Below the pieces are notes generated by a model. It was not told where the DNA came from. It did no database searches and saw only the letters and a list, made by a program, of their open reading frames with translations. 64,000 nucleotides of DNA. Source: Neoconidiobolus thromboides FSU 785 (taxonomy: Eukaryota; Entomophthoromycota; Entomophthoromycetes; Entomophthorales; Neoconidiobolaceae). Position numbers and translations under genes: made by a program. The stretch lies in assembly GCA_025603075.1 (NCBI GenBank), contig MU626340.1, positions 9,530 to 73,529 of the forward strand. Direction: 5' to 3'. Below are positions 57,439-64,000 of the stretch, piece by piece (position 1 is the first letter of the stretch; each line of letters starts with the position of its first letter).

Positions 57439-57445
57439 TATAAAA
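57439..57445 (+). promoter_or_regulatory. TATA box of the bZIP gene
   Basis: TATAAAA 90 bp before the first uORF and 359 bp before the main start, which would give a leader of about 320 nt containing both uORFs. Confidence 0.5.
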
Positions 57446-57528
57446 AAAGAATTTTAGCATAAGTAAATCTTCCTTCTTTTCTTACAAACCAAATCATCAT
57501 CTATTATTATTTTTAACGTATCGTTACA

Positions 57529-57540
57529 ATGAACTGCTAA
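57529..57540 (+). promoter_or_regulatory. uORF1 of the bZIP gene (Met-Asn-Cys-stop)
   Basis: ATG AAC TGC TAA, three codons plus stop. It is the first ATG after the TATA box. Yeast GCN4 uORF1 is Met-Ala-Cys-stop, so this differs by one codon. Such a first uORF allows 40S subunits to stay on the mRNA and resume scanning. Confidence 0.7.
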
Positions 57541-57646
57541 ATCGCCTTCCGCGTTTGTTTTTAAGAAAAGTTTACATTTTTTAGTCAACACCAACTTTAT
57601 TTTTATAAAGTTCCTTTACCAATTACCTATTTTATCTACCGTCAAT

Positions 57647-57727
57647 ATGTTTGCCAACATGGCTTCCTGCTACCTTTTTGCTCACTGTCTATCAGCGTCT
57701 GAAACCCTAAACACTTATCACTGTTAA
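57647..57727 (+). promoter_or_regulatory. uORF2 of the bZIP gene (26 codons)
   Basis: ATG TTT GCC ... CAC TGT TAA, 26 codons ending 70 nt before the main ATG at 57798; no other ATG occurs between the two uORFs or between uORF2 and the main start. Neurospora cpc-1 and Aspergillus cpcA have the same short-then-long uORF order. Confidence 0.68.
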
Positions 57728-57797
57728 ACCTAAGAATACTTTATTGTTATTAAATACCAAGTTATATATTTGTTGTAATCAAAACTCATCCAATAGA

Positions 57798-58562
57798 ATG
57801 TCAAACCCAAGAATTTATCATCCAGCTCACAACTTTTTAAATCAGCCTTACGCTGATCTCTCCAACTTGGAGCTCACCTTAAATGAGCTTCAAGCTGCTG
57901 CCTCTTCTCCAAACCAAATCTATTCTCACATGAGTCCAAGTAATTTTGTTTATAACAATGTTACTTCTTCTCAAAATACCCCACCATTTAACGATAACCT
58001 TGTTTTAAATGGTATGAGCCAAGAAATGTTTTACCCTCTCCTTAGCAATTCCCCACCCAATACCTCAATGAACGGCTTTTTTGACCCACTTCTTCCATAC
58101 CTTTCCACTCCATTCAATGCTCCTAACGTTGCTGGTCCAGTCCCAACCCCGGAGACTAATTCCGATTCTGAACTTATTTCTGAACTTCTCAATCTTCCAT
58201 CCTCTCCAAACTATGTTGAATCTACTCCAGCTGTTATCAAAAAAGAGCCAGCTAAACGTAAAGCCTCTTCAGTAATTTCAAGTCAAGATATTGACATGGA
58301 AGGATCTGAAGATCCAGCTGCACGTAAACGTAGACAAAACACTTTAGCTGCTCGTCGTTCCCGTCAACGTAAAGTAGCTAAAATGGAAGAACTTGAACTC
58401 AGTATTTCAGGTTTAGAAAAAGAAAAGATCCAATTAGAAACTAAGATTGCTATCTTAGAATCTGAAAAAGAAACTACTCAACGTAGGGAACAAGAACAAA
58501 TGGACCGTATTCGTACATTGGAAAAACAACTTATGGAAGCTATCAAAGCTAATCGATCGTAA
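57798..58562 (+). CDS. bZIP transcription factor, Gcn4/Cpc1-like
   Basis: An intronless 254-residue protein. I chose ATG 57798 (MSNPRIYHPAHNF); an earlier in-frame start at 57744 is not an ATG. The N-terminal two thirds are Ser/Pro/Asn-rich with acidic-hydrophobic patches (LSNLELTLNELQ, SELISELLNLP) that resemble activation domains. The C-terminal bZIP has the basic region ARKRRQNTLAARRSRQRK with the invariant Asn-x7-Arg, followed by KMEELELSISGLEKEKIQLE and further heptads. NTLAARRSRQRK is close to Gcn4 NTEAARRSRARK. Gcn4/Cpc1 activate amino-acid biosynthesis genes at TGACTC sites. The two uORFs upstream support control by eIF2alpha phosphorylation via Gcn2. The zipper has fewer strict leucines than Gcn4, so heterodimers are possible. 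Confidence 0.88.
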   Translation: MSNPRIYHPAHNFLNQPYADLSNLELTLNELQAAASSPNQIYSHMSPSNFVYNNVTSSQNTPPFNDNLVLNGMSQEMFYPLLSNSPPNTSMNGFFDPLLPYLSTPFNAPNVAGPVPTPETNSDSELISELLNLPSSPNYVESTPAVIKKEPAKRKASSVISSQDIDMEGSEDPAARKRRQNTLAARRSRQRKVAKMEELELSISGLEKEKIQLETKIAILESEKETTQRREQEQMDRIRTLEKQLMEAIKANRS

Positions 58563-59032
58563 GGTTATTTGGATCTCTTACTATCTTCTCTTTCTTTTTT
58601 TTTTACTACTCTATTCTCAATTTTTTTATTACTACAAAATCCTATATTCCATTGGTTATTCTATGGCAATTTTATTATTCTCTTTATTCAAATAAAAATA
58701 TATACAAAAAAGATATTAGTTTTATTGTTATTAATAAAGATTATTATTATTTGTTATTGTTATGGGTGTATGTACAGTTTTCATAAGAATATAGATTAAT
58801 AAGTCATCTTAAATTCTACGCAGTTTTTAGTTTTTAATTAAAGTTGAATTAAACTAGGATTTAAAGTGAAGTGAAAACATTTTATTAAAATGCATTAAAA
58901 AAATAATAATAAATAGTCATCATTAGTAAAATAATTTAAAAAAAAATTAAAATTTATTATTATATAAAAAAAATTATGAAATATGTTAATATGCTTATAT
59001 ACTATATATGCGATTTAAAAATTAGGATGAGA
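58563..59032. other. Convergent 3' region
   Basis: 470 AT-rich bases between the stop codons of the bZIP gene and the coiled-coil protein; T-rich just after the bZIP stop. No gene or MITE. Confidence 0.5.
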
Positions 59033-61855
59033 TTACACTCCAACCTTTGATTGTGATGGCAAACTAGGCAATGGTTTTTTCCTAGGTTGTTGAAACATAA
59101 TATGATTTAAATCAATAGGTTCTTTTAAATAAGGGTTGTCATTAAACCCAGACTTTGTTCTTACCATTGGTTGTGACCGTGTGGGGTTGGGAGTGATATT
59201 ACTATTATGATTGTGGCTATTATTATGATTATTTGGATTATTAGGGTTCAATTGTTGTTGCTGATGAATACTTTCATTTTGTAATTGAATTTCATTATGT
59301 TTGTGAGGGATAGGTTTATTGTGTCTAAGTTGGATATTAAGACTTGATAATGAAGGTGCTAAACTAGTTTTTAATTCTCTTTTTAAATTTAGCTGATAGT
59401 CTGCAGCATTTGAAGATGAATTTGTTTGGTTATTTAAGGATTGAGAGTTGTTATTGATTTCCATAGTGATGTTATTATTATTATTATTATTATTATCGAA
59501 CCCTTCATTCTCATACGTATTCTGATTATTATTACTATTCTCATTATTATAGTAATAGGAATTAATATCACTATTATTAATGGGATCATTCATTCCGTTA
59601 TTCTCATAATTTAACTCATTAATGCCTTCTCTCTTTTTATCGGCCATTTTATTGATAGAATATGATTCCATTTTCATAGTAGTATTTTCAATTGAATGAA
59701 TAATTTGATTAATCCTATTCTCATTATCATATTGATTTTTATTGTAATTCATTGAAAGATTAGGTAATTCATCCATTGGGTCTTCATGTTTTAGATTGGA
59801 ATACTGTTCTTCGATAAATTTATACATTGTTATTGGAGTTAAGGAACCAATTGGTTTCTTTTTCTTTAGGTGATCTTCTTCTCTTATTAGATTTAAATGT
59901 TCTTTATTAACAGTAGGAATCTCAGTTTTTGAAATTTCTTTTTTACTTAGTTCATTTATATATTGAATCAATTCATCCATCCTTTTAGCACATTTTTGTT
60001 TCAAACTATCCATTTGAATTTGATGCTCTTGATTTAATTGAAAAATCTTATTTTCATTCTCCTTAATCAATTTCTTTTTATCATTTTGTTCATCCCTTAA
60101 CTCTTTTTTCAACCCTTCAATCCTCGCCTTTAATTCACTAATTTCCAATTGATGTGCCATTTCAGCAGTAGTAATATCTGTTGGTGACATGACTCCGTTT
60201 TTCATTGATAAAAAACTTAAGGGTTCACTATTTATTGTAAGTTCCCTATTTTCCCGGTATTTTAATGTAGATGTTCTTTTCATAGTAGACACTCTCATAG
60301 CTAAAGCTACTTTACTATTAGGATCATTAGGGTCTTCTGCTTTTAAATAATCATTTAATGGACTAGTATTATCATTATTAGTTTTAGTAACAGGTTTATA
60401 TTCTATTGATTCTGAATGACCTTCAAATTGATGCTTTAATTGTTCTACTTTATTATTACTCATATTGCGTTCACTTTTGACTTTGGTTATTAATTTAGCT
60501 GCTATTGGACTATTTATCTTAGGTTCCATATACTCACTTTTTACTCTAGTAATTGGTTTTGGAGATTGAGATTGAAATTGAGATGGGCTTATAGCTTCTT
60601 GTTTAACTTCTCTTTTTGTTTTTGAAATCATATTAGTCATTGGAACCTGTTCTTTTGCTTCTACAATAGATTTCATATCTTTAACCATTGATTTAGGTCT
60701 TATAATAGGTATATTATCTTTACTTAATCTTTTAACATTTCCTTCAATTTTATTATTATCAATCCTCATGTCCTGATTATCTTTATCATATAATAGTTTC
60801 TCACTCTTTATTTTAGAAATTAATCTAGGCCCTAATGATTTATCTGATTCTATTTGTTGTGTACTTTTTACTTTAGCAATTAATTTTGGATTACTACTTT
60901 CTCTTTTTACTTTCTGCACTTCTGCCGCTTTAAAGAATCTCCCAAGTGTTGGGTGTGAAAGCATATCAGATTCTTCTTCTTTTACTTGATTTAAAGTAGT
61001 TGGCATAGGTTGTGATTGACTTAACCTCATTGGTTGAGATGATGGTATCATTGTTGATTTATTATAATACTCTTCTGAATGTTCATTTTGATATGAAAAA
61101 TTGGTATGTTCACTAATAATAGTATTATCAGAAATAGGTAAATAAGGATCTGAATTCAACGATAATTCCTCCTGTCGATGATTATGATTTTCAAAAAAAG
61201 ATTTCCTTCTTAAATTGGGATCAAGTAAATCATAATTAGAATTAGGACGTAATTTCATTAATGAAGGTTTTGATTGAATAGGTGGCTCATAATAAGTTAA
61301 TGGTCGTTCTTTTATAGGTTCTGGGGAAGGAGTGATAGATTCATGTGATAACTGATTTAACTTTACAGGTATTGATTGTACTTGTTTTAAAAATTTCCAT
61401 TTAGGTGGCGTATTTCTTGACTTTGTAGATGGCTTCTTAAATGATGTTTGATTATTGTCAATAATTGGTAAGGAAGAATTTCTATACAGATATAATAGTA
61501 GATTAGTATTATATTATAAAAATATAATTGTATGAGTATAAATTTACCTTGTTAATGGGATAGATTGATTATTATCATTATTATTATTATGACTATTATG
61601 TTGACTAATATTATTATCTTGTTGAGGTAATTCAGCTAAATTTCTTAAAGCATTTAAATTAATATTAGAAGAAGATGGAGAAAATTGAGTAAATTGAACA
61701 TTTAAATTTTTTAGTTTTGGCAAATTGTTATCAATTGATTGTTGTGGTTGTATTTGTGGTAAGGGTTTAGTTACTTTAATCTTATCAATAGCTTCTAATT
61801 TGTCTTCTTTTTTATGTATATTTCGAAGTTTGTTCGAAGTAATAAATTTAAACAT
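59033..61855 (-). CDS. Asn-rich coiled-coil protein with many SUMO-consensus sites
   Basis: Two exons joined at IPLT-R-NSSLPIIDNN (the intron is about 61484-61547, GTAAAT...TATAG). The product has about 920 residues. The first exon carries SPSSSNINLNALRNLAEL and poly-Asn. The middle region has repeated short motifs of the form I[STR]K-[VI]-K-S-E (LISKIKSE, ITRVKSE, LITKVKSE). A coiled coil follows (about 100 residues around LEISELKARIEGLKKELRDE). Then come EEQYSNLKHEDPMDELP, long Asn/Gln/His tracts coded by (AAT)n-type repeats and a Pro-rich end, RKKPLPSLPSQSK. At least nine psi-K-x-E sites are present. I do not recognise a family; a scaffold or nuclear regulatory protein would fit. No signal peptide or membrane segment. 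Confidence 0.75.
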
Positions 61856-62223
61856 GAGAGCAACGAAATATTAAAATATTGAAGAATAAGGAAGAAAAAG
61901 TGGTTTATTATATTAAGTTAATGGATGTAAAAGTGAATGTTAATATTTTTATCTCTTTTTAATTTCCGATTCTTTTGTTGTTTTTTCCTTTTTTAACTGT
62001 CAACTATAGAACTTTTCAATTTTTCAGCTTAATTTTAAGTTTTACCAACAAAATCACTATTCATTTAGCTTAATTTCTATATTTAGATTTTGAAATTTAA
62101 AAACACTAGAAATTCAAATAACTATCTAAAATAACGTTAAAATCAAAAAAGACACACAAAATTTATTTAACTACAAATATTTTTATTAACAACAAGAACA
62201 AATAAGTTATTAATTTCATTCTA
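61856..62223. other. Intergenic between two minus-strand genes
   Basis: 368 AT-rich bases; nothing seen beyond a pyrimidine-rich stretch at 61965-62000. Confidence 0.5.
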
Positions 62224-63774
62224 TTAATTATTATAGCTTACAGGAAATAAACAAAAATTCTCACCAAAGATTAATTTTAAATATTCCAGTTTTGTCAACC
62301 TTAATTTTAAACTGTTATTGTCCTTACCAAATAATAAAATCCTCTTTGCTTCTTTCCTACTTAACAGATTGTTCCTATCAAATCCCATTGCAATGAACTC
62401 CAACACTTCGTTCGAAAACTGTCTTCCCTTTATGCCTTTATAACAAAATAATCTCGTACCAAACAATACATTAACTGCAGCCATAGTTTTTTCATTATAA
62501 AATATAAAATTTCTTGTTAAATAAAATTGAATTTGATTATATAATTCTTCCCAATGGGGAAAATTATATTCAATAATTAATGTTTTTAGTTGATAATTAT
62601 GTTTTAAATAAGGTAGTAAATTATAATAAAGGTCGCTTTCATTGACTTTGTTATTAGTTAAATCAATAGATTGGAGGGTTGACTGTGTGATGCTTTGTCT
62701 TAATATATAATTAACACCTAATTTTGATAAATTATTATGATGAATTATTAATTGTTGTAAACCAGTATTTTGTTTCAAACCTTCAGAAATTAACTTTCCA
62801 CCTTCAATACCTATCGAATTAAATGCTAAATCTAGGCTTAATAATTTAGTATTAACAGACAACATTAATTTCAATTCCTCACAAGCTGCATTTGTTATCC
62901 CATTATTTTTCAATGTTAAAAACTTTAACTTATTATTGTTATGTAAACTATTAAACAATACTCTGACTCCTGTGTCACTTAATAAATTATCATTTAAATT
63001 CAAATTTTCCAGTTGATTATTACTATTCTGCAAATAAATTAAAAGTAACAAATAGCTTTGTATATCTATCTTATTGCCTTCTAAGTTTAAGCTAGTGAGG
63101 GTGCTGTTGTTTTCTATTGAATTTATTAATACTCTTATACCTTCTAAGCCAATTAGACAATAAGATAAGTCTAATTCAACAATTGATGTATTAAATTTGA
63201 ATAACTCGGTGATCAATTGAAAGCCATCGGTATTAAATGAACATTCTATTAAACTGAGATAATTTAATTGAAAACTTATATTCTTAGGATAGCATTTTGA
63301 GAATACTTTACATGCTTTATAACTAAATTCACACTTTTTAAATATTAATGTATTTAGTTTTATCTTCTCATTCTTACTTATAGCTGTCAAAAATACTTTG
63401 ATCAGTTTTCCATTCAATTTACAATGTGTCAACGTCAATTTCTTCAGATACTCAGACTTTCCAATAACTGTAAATAATTCTTTAATAAACTCGAAATTGA
63501 TATTTACTTTATTTAATGTCAATTCTGTTAACTTAATTCTTTTACTCTTAATAATTAAGATTAACACTTTACTTATTGATGAAGTTAAACTACAGTTTAA
63601 TGTCAATTGATTTGGTATAGTTGATATTGAATTTATATTGAGTTGATTTAATTCTAATATATCATTAGGTTGCAGAGGGTATAAATTACCTTCTTTGATA
63701 GAGACTGATATTAGATGAGCTTTATCTTTAACTGAAGTAGTGTTTAGTTTGATTAAATTGAACATGGAATTCAT
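62224..63774 (-). CDS. RNI-type leucine-rich-repeat protein
   Basis: An intronless 516-residue protein read from ATG 63774 to TAA at 62224. From about residue 85 to 400 it carries roughly ten LRRs of the ribonuclease-inhibitor/RanGAP type: LKKLTLTHCKLNGKLIKVFL, IVELDLSYCLIGLEGIRVLI, LTSLNLEGNKID, LENLNLNDNLLSDTGVRVLF, LLSLDLAFNSIGIEGGKLI and LQSIDLTNNKVNESDL. The C-terminal ~110 residues (GTRLFCYKGIKGRQFSNEVL, MGFDRNNLLSRKEAKRILLF) form an EF-hand-like or helical cap without clear calcium ligands. Such LRR proteins are protein-binding scaffolds or GTPase regulators; the RanGAP catalytic Arg finger was not found, so a GAP activity is not supported. No signal peptide or membrane segment. Confidence 0.82.
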   Translation of the reverse strand: MNSMFNLIKLNTTSVKDKAHLISVSIKEGNLYPLQPNDILELNQLNINSISTIPNQLTLNCSLTSSISKVLILIIKSKRIKLTELTLNKVNINFEFIKELFTVIGKSEYLKKLTLTHCKLNGKLIKVFLTAISKNEKIKLNTLIFKKCEFSYKACKVFSKCYPKNISFQLNYLSLIECSFNTDGFQLITELFKFNTSIVELDLSYCLIGLEGIRVLINSIENNSTLTSLNLEGNKIDIQSYLLLLIYLQNSNNQLENLNLNDNLLSDTGVRVLFNSLHNNNKLKFLTLKNNGITNAACEELKLMLSVNTKLLSLDLAFNSIGIEGGKLISEGLKQNTGLQQLIIHHNNLSKLGVNYILRQSITQSTLQSIDLTNNKVNESDLYYNLLPYLKHNYQLKTLIIEYNFPHWEELYNQIQFYLTRNFIFYNEKTMAAVNVLFGTRLFCYKGIKGRQFSNEVLEFIAMGFDRNNLLSRKEAKRILLFGKDNNSLKLRLTKLEYLKLIFGENFCLFPVSYNN

Positions 63775-64000
63775 AAGAAAGAGTTATTTTAAATTTTATT
63801 GAATTTTAAAAATAAATAATGATGACAAATTCAACTTGTATTTATATCTTTTAGTAAATTGAGTTTAAGCTATTATTAGAGAATTACTAATTATTGATAA
63901 AATTGATTTTGATTTGACATCAATTCTATTATTCTTTTTATTTCTAAACAAAATGATATGTTCTATTAAGATGTATTAAGTCAGATATATTGCTACTATT
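63775..64000. other. Right-end intergenic sequence
   Basis: AT-rich promoter side of the LRR gene. No gene seen up to the window edge. Confidence 0.45.

Noticed and set aside
1-64000. CRISPR array, phage, plasmid or bacterial operon features
   Set aside because: The window is eukaryotic, with spliceosomal introns; the repeats are dispersed and in both orientations, not evenly spaced direct repeats.

Overview
The window looks like a piece of a very AT-rich filamentous fungal nuclear genome. Many genes are interrupted by short introns, mostly 45-100 nt, with GTAAGN/GTAATN donors and TAG/CAG acceptors. The gene mix is fungal: Atg22 vacuolar effluxer, DUF4436 membrane protein, Gcn4/Cpc1-type bZIP factor, MscS/EF-hand channel, FluG-like glutamine synthetase, Prp3, PARN and eL42. 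A trypsin-type secreted protease, an expansin-like protein and expanded small secreted proteins in such an AT-rich genome suggest an early-diverging, possibly entomophthoroid (Conidiobolus-like) fungus. The taxon is an inference, not something the sequence proves.

Layout. 1-5 kb: 3' end of an unrecognised gene, a MAT2B-like NAD(P)-binding protein, a secreted trypsin-like protease and a Ymc1-type mitochondrial carrier. 5-14 kb, all minus strand: Gir2/RWDD1-like RWD protein, a cytochrome P450, an Ssh4/Ear1-like transmembrane SPRY protein with a PPxY tail, and an expansin-like secreted protein. tRNA-Glu lies at 14.2 kb and an Atg22-like transporter at 15.8-17.4 kb. 17.4-20 kb: a dense cluster of short inverted-repeat elements. 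20-28.3 kb is a compact housekeeping island: CsbD/Hmp1-like protein, ribosomal protein eL42, Prp3, DUF4436 protein, metallophosphoesterase, tRNA-Lys and PARN. 28.7-35.2 kb: four paralogous small secreted Cys-rich proteins with an invariant ANGDGTNTYSF block. A multicopper oxidase lies at 35.3-37.1 kb and a glutamine synthetase-family enzyme at 40-41.6 kb. 44-45.3 kb holds a decayed P450. The MscS/EF-hand channel is at 49.8-51.9 kb and a decayed expansin paralogue at 52.8-53.5 kb. The last block holds the Gcn4-like bZIP gene with two leader uORFs, a two-exon coiled-coil/Asn-rich protein and an RNI-type leucine-rich-repeat protein.

The dominant unexplained structure is a family of about 26 copies of a ~105 bp inverted-repeat element (TATGGGGATG...CCATA ends, central AGCGCTATTTGAGCG hairpin). 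I interpret it as a non-autonomous MITE. It is spread through the accessory and gene-poor parts and is absent from the housekeeping island at 19.6-29.5 kb and from everything after 55.1 kb. Its only two CpG sites vary almost exclusively as TpG, CpA or TpA, which looks like methylation-driven CpG decay.

Functional links. Several genes bear on nitrogen and amino-acid economy: the bZIP factor with Gcn4-type uORFs, Gir2 (a known partner of Gcn1 in yeast), Atg22 vacuolar amino-acid export, the glutamine synthetase-family enzyme and the Ssh4-like ubiquitin-ligase adaptor. Another set (trypsin, expansin-like, multicopper oxidase, secreted Cys-rich family) faces the outside of the cell. These genes are not in operons and coordinated control is not shown by the sequence, except for similar promoters in two of the secreted paralogues.
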